64,000 bases of DNA from the NCBI GenBank assembly GCA_947650285.1, contig CANTFL010000204.1:47501-111500 (forward strand), read 5' to 3'. Position 1 is the first letter of the stretch. The number at the start of each line of letters is the position of its first letter. A program made the position numbers and the translations under genes. Below the pieces are notes generated by a model, which worked only from the letters and a program-made list of their open reading frames with translations, was not told the origin of the DNA and did no database searches. Source of the stretch: Hyaloperonospora brassicae (Eukaryota > Oomycota > Peronosporomycetes > Peronosporales > Peronosporaceae). Positions 13,198-23,714 of this stretch are shown one piece after another.

Positions 13198-14788
13198 ATG
13201 GTACGACACCGCCGACGCACCTGCAGACGCCGTCCTGACCAGTCCTTCGCACGCTCTCATGCCACGTCTGTGCCTGTGGCTAACCCATTGCTGCTGCTCC
13301 GTTGCAGAATCGTTTGGCTGCGCTCGCACGACGTCATCTCGCGAGACGGTCGTTCTCCGCGACTCCGATCTTCAATAGAGGTGGGGGCAAACGACTGACG
13401 CGCGAAGAGCTGTTCGACTATTGACCGAATGATGAAACCAACAGTGGCGTTGCATTGGCTCACTTGTTGTCTGTGGCATGTGGCAGCGGTCAAGCGGCAG
13501 CATCGCAACAACATTGCGCGCTTGGCGAACAGCGACGAGTACGAGTACCTCAAGGACGAAGTCGCCCGTCGCCTGCTCGATCGGCTCGAGGTGCGCTACG
13601 TGGGCGCCACTTGTTGGCTCGTTCTCGTGTCGTCTGGACCGAAAGACTGGACGTGGGGCTCGTGCTGATGGCTGTTTGCGACTGGTGGCAGGACATTGAG
13701 CGCGAGTTCCCGTTGGCGCTGGACTTGGGCTGTGGCAGTGGCCATTTGTACAAGCAGTTGAGCGTCGACGACAAGCTGGGGGGTATCGAGAAGCTGGTGC
13801 AATGTGACGTGGCGGGTACGAGCGTGTCGAGGAGCGACTGTGGTGACACGAGCTGGTGTCTGACATCGTGTTGTTGGGTCGCGGGATGCAGAGAGACTGC
13901 TCCTTCGTGACGACCTCGAGACTGCTACCTCACGTACGATCGTGGCTGCATGTGGGATAGCTACTGAGGAAGCTGCTCATGAGGCTCGTGTCTGTTTTTT
14001 GCTGTGAAACGCCGCCATCGATGCAGTACGTACGACACGCCTGGTGGTAGACGAAGAGTTCCTGCCGTTTCCAGTCCACCACTTTGACTTGGTGATGAGC
14101 TCACTAAGTTTGCACTGGGTGAACGACCTCGAAAGCACATTTTCCCAGGTGCTAAACACGCTCAAGCCCGATGGCGCTTTTATTGGTGCCGTCCTGGGGG
14201 GAGACTCGCTGCAAGAGCTACGGTAGGCTGATGCCGAAGCGTACTGGGCGGAACAACATGGAGTTGCTGCCGCACTCACATTGCATCACATTTGCATGTA
14301 CAGGAGTGCTTTCATTCTCGGGGACCAGGAGCGTCAGGGCGGTGTCTCGCCCCACATCTCCCCGTTCATGAACGTTGCGGATGCTGGCAACCTCTTGTCG
14401 GCCGCTGGCTTCAGTTTGTGCACAGGTAAATGCTACCGACCACGTCAACGGCAAAAGTGACAATCGCCTCTGACTTGTGGTTTTCTTGCACCCAGTGGAC
14501 ACGGACTACATTCAAGTGGACTACCCGAACGCCTTTGTGCTGATGGAGCATTTACGAGGTATGGGCGAGAACCACGCCGTGAACTCGCGGGGAGCTCCCG
14601 CAACGCGCGACTCGTTGCTCGCTGCTGCTTCCATCTACCAGTCCATGTTCGGTCAACCGGACGGCACAGTGCCCGCCACGTTCCAAGTCATTTATCTGAT
14701 CGGCTGGTCTCCTCACGCGTCGCAACAGAAGCCGTTGCGTCGTGGGTCAGCGCAACACTCACTGAAGGAATTGGGCCACGAGAGCTAA
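13198..14788 (+). CDS. NDUFAF5: NDUFAF5-like methyltransferase, complex I assembly
   Basis: A SAM-dependent methyltransferase of the mitochondrial complex I assembly factor 5 family; in animals the member acts on NDUFS7. Eight exons join to 318 residues: 13198-13200, 13308-13380, 13487-13590, 13692-13815, 13892-13933, 14027-14222, 14304-14425, 14496-14788. Exon 2 gives an Arg/Ala-rich targeting-type start (RRHLARRSFSATPIFNR). Other matches are YEYLKDEVARRLLDRL, the SAM-binding LDLGCGSGHLY near residues 70-80, DEEFLPFPVHHFDLVMSS, LSLHWVNDL, LKPDGAFIGAVLGGDSL, GGVSPHISPFMNVADAGNL, DTDYIQVDYPNAF and GTVPATFQVIYLIGW. The first exon is inferred: the exon-2 frame has an upstream stop and no ATG, and an ATG immediately followed by GTACGA lies at 13198. 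That tiny exon is the least certain part; the rest is firm. Confidence 0.9.
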
Positions 14789-16268
14789 AGCGTTGTCCGG
14801 CCATGAACCAAAAGTGCCTGACTGGCAACAAGGTACCAGAGAGATGAACCTGTCGAGTGCGAAGCTTACAGAGCACCCACGCAGCTGCTGTGGACCGAAT
14901 GCTCACGTACAACAGATTTGTACTCTGAACAAACTATTGAACGGCACTAGTGTCTCACTTGTTCGCAGGATAAGAGTCGCATTCGTTCCTTGAAAACGTG
15001 ACGAGCCTTGTCGACCCTTTGGCCGTGGTAAGTTGAAAGCTGCGCCCTTCTTTGACTGACCTGTTCGACTCGCACCACCTGCAAGATCTAAAGCTTGCAA
15101 AACAATAGTGCAGCTGGAGGTTGTGCACACGCCAGTCGGTACCTTTGCTCGGATACGTAAACTCTGCGATATACGTGTTCATAATTTCCGCTCTCTTGCA
15201 CGTAGAGCGGCTTTGTCGAGGATGTATCGCATAATGATGCATCAGTATCTCGAGTCGCATGTTCGAAGTGGACCTCGAGGACTGAGCCGCTGCGCACATG
15301 GGCCTCAATGCCCTCCACTGCAGATCATTGCACTGTTTCTTTCTTTCTTTGCAGCAGCAGCATCCGTACCGCAAATGCCATATCACTCCGACGTCACTCC
15401 CACCATCAGCGTCTTTTTTAGTGCGACGACCACAACAGTCTATCAGCATTGCACGTTTTTTGTTACCGTGCAATGTTTCTCACGTGGCCACGCGCATCCG
15501 AGCTACACTTTACTACAATGTCGAGCTATGGAAGCTGTGTGAATGGCTGGAAGAACTGTGGGCATACTACAGTCGAACGATGAACAGCAGTGTGAGGCTG
15601 CGCTTGAAGCGTCGGAGCACTCGTTACTTCATGCAATTCGACTGTAGACAATTTAGATTCATCAATTAAATTAATTTTAGTAGAGAGGCAATTACGTAGG
15701 TGTACACAATATATATATATCAACGATCGCAGGCATGTATAGATCAGGTCGTGTAGCTCGCACCAGTGGTGCGTCTTTGCTGCGATTTTATTTGTCATCT
15801 TGTAGCGCATTTGTTCTCTTTTTCTTTTGTGATGTGGAAAGCATGCCAGAAGTGGGTGCGGCGAATGGCGTGTACTTTGTTAAAAGGCTCGGGAAAAGAT
15901 CGATGCGTTTACGTCAAGCGACTGAGCAATTGTACTCGAAAACAGACTCAAACACGATCTTGGATCTGAGTCGCTGTCAAACCGACTAAATATTATATAA
16001 AGCCTGTTTTACGGGCTGCACCAAGGACCGTGAAAAGCTTTTTGTCGCAACACCATCGACGTGCCATTTTGCACGACGATGCTTTGAGTCAACGGCGTAT
16101 ACTAGTCTCAGCTGCAACCACACGAGCTGGGCGTTGTCAACTTAGCACCAGCCCCCCACACTCTTCCGTCCATCTGGGCGCTGTCAACCTGCAAATCGCC
16201 TCGATCGTTCGTCGTACAACGAACCCCCTCGTCGTACACCCACCCGCCCCATCCACCTGTGTTGTCTG
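14789..16268. other. Intergenic, mostly unassigned
   Basis: About 1.5 kb between the methyltransferase and the long basic-protein ORF. Apart from one possible exon (15354-15669) no gene was supported. It includes an AT-rich patch with (TA)n near 15708-15719. Confidence 0.45.
15354..15669 (+). CDS. Possible terminal exon, unknown protein
   Basis: The product is not recognised. A strong acceptor-like pyrimidine run (repeated TTTC then GCAG) ends at 15353. It is followed by an open frame of about 104 codons with a balanced composition, including ATRIRATLYYNVELWKLCEW, which resembles a real helical segment. No upstream exon or start codon could be assigned with confidence, so this may be a pseudogene remnant or chance. 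Its basic end (RLRLKRRSTRYF) runs into AT-rich DNA. Confidence 0.25.

Positions 16269-16269
<1 letters not shown>

Positions 16270-16300
<31 letters not shown>
16270..16300. repeat. (CA)15 microsatellite
   Basis: Uninterrupted CA dinucleotide run of about 15 units, 130 bases upstream of the long ORF start. Confidence 0.97.
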
Positions 16301-16302
<2 letters not shown>

Positions 16303-16315
16303 CTCCAGTCTGGAC

Positions 16316-16345
16316 GATCAATCTCATTCACCCACCCACCCACCC
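16316..16345 (+). promoter_or_regulatory. Possible oomycete Inr-type core promoter
   Basis: The stretch ATCTCATTCACCC resembles the oomycete initiator (consensus TCAYTYY) and lies about 105 bases before the ATG at 16431, next to a CCCA-rich run. Match to a short degenerate consensus only. Confidence 0.35.
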
Positions 16346-16430
16346 ATCCCACACGAGACAGCGCCCGACGATCAGTCCGTCGTCAGTTTACCAGTCGCCC
16401 ACTACGCCTCAACGGGACGGCCACATCACA

Positions 16431-19400
16431 ATGGCAGACCCGGCGTGGGGCGCAGCGTCCACTGCCTCGTCGGCGGCAGTGCCGCTCCACCCCCCTGCGC
16501 ACTCGGCCCGAGCGCTGTACGCTTTGCGCCACAGTGAGCCACTCGCGACTGCGCGCCGTCAGCCGCTTCAACAGCAGTCGCCCACGTCTCTGTCCCATTC
16601 GCTGCCCCCTGCGCCGGTCCACGCGATGCCGCCGGACGTCTGCGGCCTCTCAGTCTATGGACGTCCGTCGAGCGACAGGGGCCGCGTGACGTCGTCTTTG
16701 GGCTCCCAACGGGACGACGGGGCGCTCCTGTCGGTGGACAGACGTACGTCCTCGTCGACGCTCAACAACGAGTGGCGTCGACAGCCGCTCGACGCAGTGC
16801 GAGTGCCACTGGAGCAGCAGTCGATGCAGGAGCCGACTCCGTGGCACTGTGTGGAGACCAATGGAGTGAACGCAGCGACGTGGAGCAGCGGCGCGCAGTG
16901 TGGAGATGGACCTGCGTGGGGTCTTCAGAGTGACAGGCGGCAGACCTCTGCGCTGCATCGTGAGGTGTGGAACACCGCCGAGTTTCGCTACGGCGGCGGT
17001 GACGGCCGGAGACCATTGCTGGCTGAAGCAACACGAGCACCACCAGCAGCGCCGTTGTATATGTTGGAGTACGGCGCTAATAGGATGCAGCGAGAAGGAG
17101 CAGCGGACGCACGCGATGAGATGCGTGCTCGACCACCGACTGCAGAGTCCGTCCAATTGCACATCCAGCGCCACAATTGCACACTGTGTGCTATGAGTGT
17201 CGCGCTGTATCAATGGGCCCAAACCAGTTCAGTGTTGTCGGCTGCTGTTCAGACGGACAAAGTGGAACGTGATCGGTTGCAGGAATCAGACCAATGCATT
17301 CATTCGCAACAGCTCCCGCACAAAGATTCGTATCACCCCGCCGAAAGTTGCCAACGCTGTAGTAGCGAAGAGTTTGGTATGTCAACACGCACAGACCGGT
17401 CAAGCCACGATGGCGCTTTCCTGGGCAACGCCGCAAGACATGTCACTGCGAGCACAGCGCTTCCTGCTGCGGGCAGACCTGCTGTCTCTGATGCCACACA
17501 TGGCAAAGTCTTTGTGAATGAGGCCACGTGTAACTTGAGTCCGGCTCACGATGTTTTGGCTGGCTTGGATGCAAGACATGCTGGAGCTGTTGTGGGTACG
17601 GCTGCATGTACCTCGAGCGCGACTCGTGATGTTTCTGCTGGCTTTGATGCAAAGCATGCTGACGCTTCGGCGGATGGAACCACATGCACCCCGAGTCCGG
17701 TTCAATGTCCGATTCAGAATGAGGCAGACAAGGGTGTACAGGGACAAGACGACGCGCGATCATCCATTCAGCCCTCTCGAGCTGCTGTAGTGCCTGGAAT
17801 ATCACTGGCATCGCATGCGGCTCGGCTTGTGACGATGCAAGATATACTAAACGGTGAGGATCAGTCCAATAAGGCAAGCATGTCAAGACATCGATCGCGA
17901 GATGGCACACACGATCGAGTGCCGTGCAAGCGCAAGGTGCGAACGCCAAACATCCCAACAAAGCGGCAGAAAGTGCCTGAGCGTCAGAGCGCGCGGGACC
18001 ATCAGCCATCACCCAAAAGCAGGCCCACGGGGGTCCTCCTACAGACCCGAGATGCAAATGACGTGTCAGCCTCGTCAATCACACCGACCGCCAAGCCGTG
18101 CACTCCTATGTACTTGGCTTTCATGGAGTCCCGTGCTGCTCGGGCATCGAAGCAGGTGCAATCTTCAGTTGCAGGGGCCTCAAGCCTATATTCGCAGTCA
18201 ACGATGCCCGTTCGTGCTGCTAAGTCGTCTGCTGTCACAGTTAAGCAAAAGAACGGGCGGCCGAATCTGGTCACCACGAAGATGGTGGATATGAATGCTG
18301 GCGTGTGTAAACCTTCTAGGGCGTTGACGTCAAATCAGCGGACTAGGACACTACATCTTGATACGGCGAGGTCAAGAGGAGTCTCGTCTCGTAAGCAAGT
18401 GCTCGACTCGCTGCACGTGGGTGTCTCTGACAGGAACCGAAGGATGGAAGAGCCATGTGCGTTGATTAAAAGAGAGCCATGTGCGAACAGTGGATTCGAC
18501 GAGCCGATAGGTCAGTTGTACAAGCAACATCGGTGGCAGCAGCCGCGCTCCGAACGCTCGGTGCATGATTCGAGAGTGGTAAGTGGAATGTGTTCCTCGA
18601 TCAAATCGGAAATAATCGATAATGAAACGGACATCTTACTGAAGAAGAGACGAAGAGCTAAGTTGCCTCTTGCAAGGCCGACCCGCCCTAAGCTTACAAT
18701 TCGGCAACAGCAAGTGCAGGGACCGCTACGGTTGGACGAAGAGCTTATCCCAACATATGGATCGGGTGCAGCGTCTGCCGTTGACTCAGCTACAGTGTCG
18801 CATGGACATGCTGTGAATCGGACGGTGGTGATATTTTGCAAGCGAGACTTTATGCGCTATCAGGCAGCTAAGATTTGGCGCAAGTATCAAGAACAGCAAA
18901 AGAAGCACGAAGAGTGGCGGGAAGTTCGCGTCGCCGGCAAGCGCACTCGATATCTCAATTCCCGCTATGATGATCAAATACAAAGGACGTATCGAAAACC
19001 GTACATGCGGTCTACTAAACCGCAACGAAAGCCATTTCCAAAGACAGGAAAAAGCCGTAGTCGTAAGGCGACAGTGGATATAAGTGTGGTGGAGCCGATG
19101 TCATTGCCTTCTGTATCGAGTGACAAAAGGGTCAGCGAGGAGGGGTTATCGGCAAGGGAACCGGATAGCACAACGACCTCTGAGTTGTTGCGGAATGTCG
19201 ACGATGACTCTTTGTCGAGTGGAAAGCGTGGTGTAGCTGACTGTGACGAACGTCTCGTGACTCGAGATGCATCACAGTCACATGATGGCCGGCTGCCACA
19301 AGGCCAAGGCGATGTCGACATTGCGACACCTGACAGCAGTGTCGGTACTTTCGGCGCCGACGATGCATTCAACGGTAGTACCGTCCCCTCCATCATCGAC

Positions 19401-19499
19401 ATTTGTAAAAACGGAGTCACATGTTTCGAGCCTGATGTCAAAATCAGTGTCGCTGTTGTAGCTGGTAAGCCGCTCAAGGACAGTAGCGAGGTCAACTAG
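16431..19499 (+). CDS. Long low-complexity basic protein, unknown function
   Basis: An uninterrupted 1022-codon frame starting at ATG after CACA; no assigned function. The N-terminal two-thirds is Ser/Ala/Arg/Gln-rich and probably disordered. Residues about 363-430 contain degenerate repeats of about 29 residues (VLAGLDARHAGA and VSAGFDAKHADA are corresponding parts). Clusters such as KRKVRTPNIPTKRQK near 500 look like nuclear localisation signals. A conserved-looking basic helical block lies at about 800-860 (FCKRDFMRYQAAKIWRKYQ, then RVAGKRTRYLNSRYDD), rather like CCT-type nuclear motifs but not a clear match. A donor-like GTAAGC at 19465 and coding-like sequence downstream suggest the C-terminus may be longer or shifted. 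Probably nuclear and regulatory, by inference only. Confidence 0.75.
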   Translation: MADPAWGAASTASSAAVPLHPPAHSARALYALRHSEPLATARRQPLQQQSPTSLSHSLPPAPVHAMPPDVCGLSVYGRPSSDRGRVTSSLGSQRDDGALLSVDRRTSSSTLNNEWRRQPLDAVRVPLEQQSMQEPTPWHCVETNGVNAATWSSGAQCGDGPAWGLQSDRRQTSALHREVWNTAEFRYGGGDGRRPLLAEATRAPPAAPLYMLEYGANRMQREGAADARDEMRARPPTAESVQLHIQRHNCTLCAMSVALYQWAQTSSVLSAAVQTDKVERDRLQESDQCIHSQQLPHKDSYHPAESCQRCSSEEFGMSTRTDRSSHDGAFLGNAARHVTASTALPAAGRPAVSDATHGKVFVNEATCNLSPAHDVLAGLDARHAGAVVGTAACTSSATRDVSAGFDAKHADASADGTTCTPSPVQCPIQNEADKGVQGQDDARSSIQPSRAAVVPGISLASHAARLVTMQDILNGEDQSNKASMSRHRSRDGTHDRVPCKRKVRTPNIPTKRQKVPERQSARDHQPSPKSRPTGVLLQTRDANDVSASSITPTAKPCTPMYLAFMESRAARASKQVQSSVAGASSLYSQSTMPVRAAKSSAVTVKQKNGRPNLVTTKMVDMNAGVCKPSRALTSNQRTRTLHLDTARSRGVSSRKQVLDSLHVGVSDRNRRMEEPCALIKREPCANSGFDEPIGQLYKQHRWQQPRSERSVHDSRVVSGMCSSIKSEIIDNETDILLKKRRRAKLPLARPTRPKLTIRQQQVQGPLRLDEELIPTYGSGAASAVDSATVSHGHAVNRTVVIFCKRDFMRYQAAKIWRKYQEQQKKHEEWREVRVAGKRTRYLNSRYDDQIQRTYRKPYMRSTKPQRKPFPKTGKSRSRKATVDISVVEPMSLPSVSSDKRVSEEGLSAREPDSTTTSELLRNVDDDSLSSGKRGVADCDERLVTRDASQSHDGRLPQGQGDVDIATPDSSVGTFGADDAFNGSTVPSIIDICKNGVTCFEPDVKISVAVVAGKPLKDSSEVN

Positions 19500-19568
19500 G
19501 CTGGACCCACGCAACGGATACCGTCGTCACCAATCTAGGGCTCACCGAAACTGCTTTTACGTCTCCGA

Positions 19569-20090
19569 ATGGCAATATGGGAACTGTCACGAGATCTGGA
19601 ATTTAGTAAGGGTATGACTACCACTTCTGTGGGGGAGAATGCTGTTCACGCATCGACGTATAGTGTCCTGCTTGCACCAGCGTATAGCACGATTGTCACC
19701 GAGGACGACCACTCTTACGCAAAACCTCTCTTGAGCAAGTCATTGCTTCACCAAATCAGGTATGCCGAAGAAGGCTGTGCTGCTGCACATCCAGAGACAA
19801 AGCAAAGTGATCCGTATCGTGGTGCTCAAGTAAAACACATTCTGGGCAAGATGGTGTCTGGTGGTGGAGTACATTGCGCGCCGACAAATCGTTCTGGTGA
19901 GACCTGTAGCTCTTGCTCGGATGCGACGACAGTATTACTTCGTGACCTCCTCGTCGTTTTTCATGAACGAGGATGGTTGGAACGGTACTGGGAACTGGGA
20001 ACCGAGCGATTTCTCCACTTCGGCCGACGCGTGCAGATAATTGACAAACAGCAACGGCAACGCAGCACTGTCAGTGGCGGCCGCCATTGA
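19569..20090 (+). CDS. Downstream ORF, possible C-terminal part of the preceding gene
   Basis: A 173-codon frame in the same phase as the 1022-codon ORF, separated by two in-frame TAG codons within about 70 bases. Residues near 115-155 (LLRDLLVVFHERGWLERYW, then ELGTERFLHFGRR) look like structured protein. The intervening DNA is also coding-like in another phase (HATDTVVTNLGLTETAFTS), so a frameshift or an unrecognised intron between the two frames is possible. It is not recognised as any family. It could be a separate small gene, but no promoter was seen. Confidence 0.4.
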   Translation: MAIWELSRDLEFSKGMTTTSVGENAVHASTYSVLLAPAYSTIVTEDDHSYAKPLLSKSLLHQIRYAEEGCAAAHPETKQSDPYRGAQVKHILGKMVSGGGVHCAPTNRSGETCSSCSDATTVLLRDLLVVFHERGWLERYWELGTERFLHFGRRVQIIDKQQRQRSTVSGGRH

Positions 20091-20938
20091 GATGTAATTC
20101 GGGGCGCGTTGGATATGTGCGTGGTGGCGAGTTGTCAGGCGACACTGTGATGTTAAAGCTATGTCCTGTCTGCATTCAGATGCTCTCGCTGATGGGGGGC
20201 CATTCAGTTGACCGTTGACGGATTTCACCAAGCGGCCTGCTCCATCGACACGCACTGCCAGTTTTAGCCACGCCATCATCTTCGACCTGGAAGTGGCGTC
20301 CACTGATGCGGCAGCTAATGGCAGGTCGGACGACCACGGCTTTCACAAGTGCGCAAATTGTGCCATCATCTGCGCCAAATTTGTGCCGGCTTGTCAGCTC
20401 AGTAGATTTTGTCCGGCAGAATGCATCGCCATTCTCACAGAAGCTATGATTGTGTCGTCAAGTATTTGTGAAGGTACGCTTCATTTACACAATGGACGCA
20501 TGTCTGTTTGTTTGTAGTGATTGAAACATTGCTGTACTGCGATGCGGATTCGTGAAACTGTCTCGACGCCGGCTCGTGGGTTTGGCACATATTGCAGAAG
20601 CGAGCGCACACCGGCAATCTTCTTGTCCCGACAGGTGACACTTGCTGCCGACCGATGACATTCTTTTCGGTTTACCTTTGTCCTGCACTATGTAGAAGAC
20701 AAATCTTTGACTCCTGCCAGAATACATTACACATGAGCTACCAAGCATCATGTGAACATGCGCGCTACACAGCACTATTCCAGCTGTATTCAATCAAAAG
20801 AGCGCGTCCTACATCCGTGGCACGAACTAGGATGACTTTCGTGGTATCTCTTGCGTCGTTCATGACCTCACGGTCGTCGAAACACCGATTTGCGCCACTG
20901 TATCCCGTTTCCGCATGCACGACTTTGTAGCCGGGACG
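20091..20938. other. Intergenic, no gene seen
   Basis: Convergent interval between the long (+) gene and PLRG1 (-). Short frames only; a Cys-containing frame at 20215-20517 has no recognisable domain. Confidence 0.5.
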
Positions 20939-23039
20939 CTAATGTCGCTTCGGGGCCGTAAAGTCCTTTGTCCACTGGGCCATATCGATAGGGTGCGACT
21001 CCTCTGATGCCGAGCTATCCTCTTGCCACACCTTGATGGTCTTATCCGCCTCGCACGTGATAAACCGTCTACACGACATAAACAAGTCAGCCACAGATAG
21101 GCAAGTGTTATACATCGTCAGCTGCTTGCACGTACAAGCCTGTCTTGTCAAAAGTCGACGCATAAATGCCCGTCTCGCTGTCCAGGGAGCCGGGTTGCGC
21201 CTTTGTTGAGTCGGTCTGGAAGCAATAGCCTGTCTGGTAGTCCCAAAAGCGCATCGACCCGTTGTCTCCACATGAGGCCATCACGCCGTCCTGGTTGATC
21301 GAGATCGAGTTGATGATCGCATTGTGTGTCGAGAAATTGCGCAGAAACATGCCTTCCTTTGCCTCCCACTTTTTCATATTATCCGCCGCGCCCGACATGA
21401 ATGTGTGATCCTGTAATCAAGCAATCGAAACGTAAGCCTATCTCCACTAGTGGCAAGAGACGCAGGAGCCTACAACAACAAAGCATACCGTCGGGGATTT
21501 TGTCACGACGCGGACAGCCTTCTTGTGGTTTGTCATCGTTGTCATCACCTTTCCGGCAGCCAGATCCCACAGCTATGGCAGGCACACGTAACGGCAAAAC
21601 GAGCGTGAGGCAAAGCGAAAGATATGATACAACGCCCAGCACGCTAGTGTACCTTGACTGTGCTATCGCTGGAGCCAGTAATGATCTGTGGATCCGTTGT
21701 TTGCGTCTCCAAGCCCCACACAGTGCCCTGGTGGCCCGAAAGCACGTGAATCGGGCTCTTCGTTCGCATGTCCCACACCTATCAGACACACGAGTCAGGG
21801 AAAGAACCTTCACGCTTTGCTTACTCAGATCTGTAGACGTGCAACAAGCACTGACTCTGGCAACGGCATCGCGACCTCCAGTGACAAGGATATCAAGCGC
21901 TGGGTGCAGTTTCACCGAAAACACGCCCGACAGGTGACCGTGGTAGCTCCGAATGACCTTGTTGTACTCGAGGTCCCAGCACAGCACCTTTTTGTCTTCT
22001 CCTGCTGAGAAAAGGTACGGGTGGCGCGAGCTCACTTCCAGACCGCGAATAGCGTTGATGTGCCCAGTGAGCGTGAGCTTCAACTGCCCTGATGCCAAGT
22101 CCCAAACCTTGATCGTCCGATCAGCAGAGCCCGTGACAAACCAGTCGTTCGTAGGGTCGACGGAAATCGAGCGCACCCATCCGAGGTGTCCAGCAATCAC
22201 ACGCTTGAGCTTCCACGGCGCGTGCCACTTCGGCTTTGGCACCTCTGTCGCACGGCGGCGGATCGTGCCTAGCTGAGTAGACGTCTCTGTTTGCTCCTTG
22301 TACTGCACGACAGCCGACGGGGTCCCTCCGTTCATATTTGCTGCGGCACTAACAGGTCGCACCCCGTCCAAGTGAAATCAGAGAAAGAGAGAGAGAGACA
22401 AAGCATAAGGCACGCCACACGGCATACTGCATAGCCGAGAAAGATGGCGCTGAACTGCTCAACGTACAGCTTCCGTTTCGTGAGTGCCAACTCCTGCTCC
22501 ACCTCTTTCGCCACTTGGTCCACGAACGACAGCTTCGCATCAGCTTCCACCGGTTCTTCTTCACCCGCTGCAACCGAAACGCCACCAGGTCGAGACGGAA
22601 CGGGACGGCCCTCACGGACCCCATCTGTCGATGGTAAAGCAGGACCAGAGACTGCACCCTCCGTCGTCTCAGGAGGAGACCCCGTGGCTCCAGCTGAGCC
22701 CTTCGACTCCAGCAACGCTTCCGGAATCTCCAGTAAGTACGAATCATGCAGCTTCGTCCGCACGCGCACTCGTTTGCTAGCGAACGACCAGAACGGCACA
22801 CACACACAGCAACAACAACAACAACAACAACAACAACTCAATGGACACGTCAGACGGCGCTATGCGTCTCCACGAGCGGTCGGGCACTTCGTGTACCTGG
22901 GCGCAAAGTCGTGCGCCCACGCGTCTCTGCGCTTCGTCAGCACAAACAGTTCGGCAGTTCGGAGCACAGACGACTCGATCTGCTGCTGCACATCGGCCGT
23001 CGCCGCCGCCGCATCCGCTCGTGGGGTCGCAGCTTCCAT
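20939..23039 (-). CDS. PLRG1: Pleiotropic regulator 1 (PLRG1/PRL1/Prp46), WD40
   Basis: A WD40 component of the Prp19/NTC spliceosome complex, acting in the nucleus in pre-mRNA splicing. Seven exons join to 519 residues: 22897-23039, 22468-22776, 21856-22348, 21653-21778, 21489-21572, 21136-21410, 20939-21068, all GT-AG and phase-consistent. The N-terminus ([17 protein letters not shown]) and middle are variable. The seven-bladed propeller starts near residue 185: [128 protein letters not shown] and [18 protein letters not shown]. The tail FTAPKRH is the usual short basic end. The intron at 22777-22896 contains (GTT)n and (GT)n runs. A start further upstream would need a non-ATG codon. Confidence 0.95.
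22798..22841. repeat. (CA)n-(CAA)n microsatellite in PLRG1 intron
   Basis: A CA run followed by about nine CAA/ACA units inside the first intron of PLRG1, just upstream of its acceptor in gene orientation. Confidence 0.9.
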
Positions 23040-23714
23040 CGCTGTCGGCGGTGGTTCGCACTTAGGCGGAGACAATACCGAGGACCACGCACTTGACCAA
23101 TCAGTAGCAGTTGCTGGGGCGCTGACAGCTGAAAAACGTGCTTTGTTGGGATCGTTGCCTGTTGAGGGGGCATCGTGCTCTCGATCTACTGTGAATTTTC
23201 TGGGATTTCTAAGCTATGCTGTCACGTATGCGATATATGCGGTATGAGACAGCAAGAGATCAGTCGAACGAGTAAATATCCGTTCTTGCCAATTTGTATT
23301 CGTGCTGCAGACGATCGGCTAATCGAGCTCACGCAAATACGACTCGAGCACTATCAGTAAATTTTCCATCGCCGCTCTTTGTCTTTATAGATTAATCAGT
23401 AGCAGCTAATAATAAGGGTCGCGGTCGGTAATAAATTCAACCGACTGGGGTGCACTAAGATACTAAAAGATGATCGGAGCTATGACTTCTCGACGTTTGT
23501 AGACATCCGGCCGCGCTCATCGCTGTCAGATCAGGTGGCGCAATGTCAAGACCTGATTCTATGTTAACAAATGACAACGGTGGCAGCGCGTCACAACTGC
23601 ATCCTGACAATGAATAATAATACCGTTCAGCGTGCCACGACGAGCACCAGATCATGCCACTTTGTTCCTTACCGCGTTGATCTGCTCATGTCGTGCCGTG
23701 CCAGAAAGCTTACA
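23040..23714. other. Intergenic, no gene seen
   Basis: Between the PLRG1 start and the kinase stop, both on the minus strand. Short AT-rich frames only. It should hold the PLRG1 promoter. Confidence 0.5.

Noticed and set aside
17443..18078. 211-codon minus ORF inside the long basic-protein gene
   Set aside because: Antisense to a 1022-codon frame in a low-complexity region; no signal of its own.
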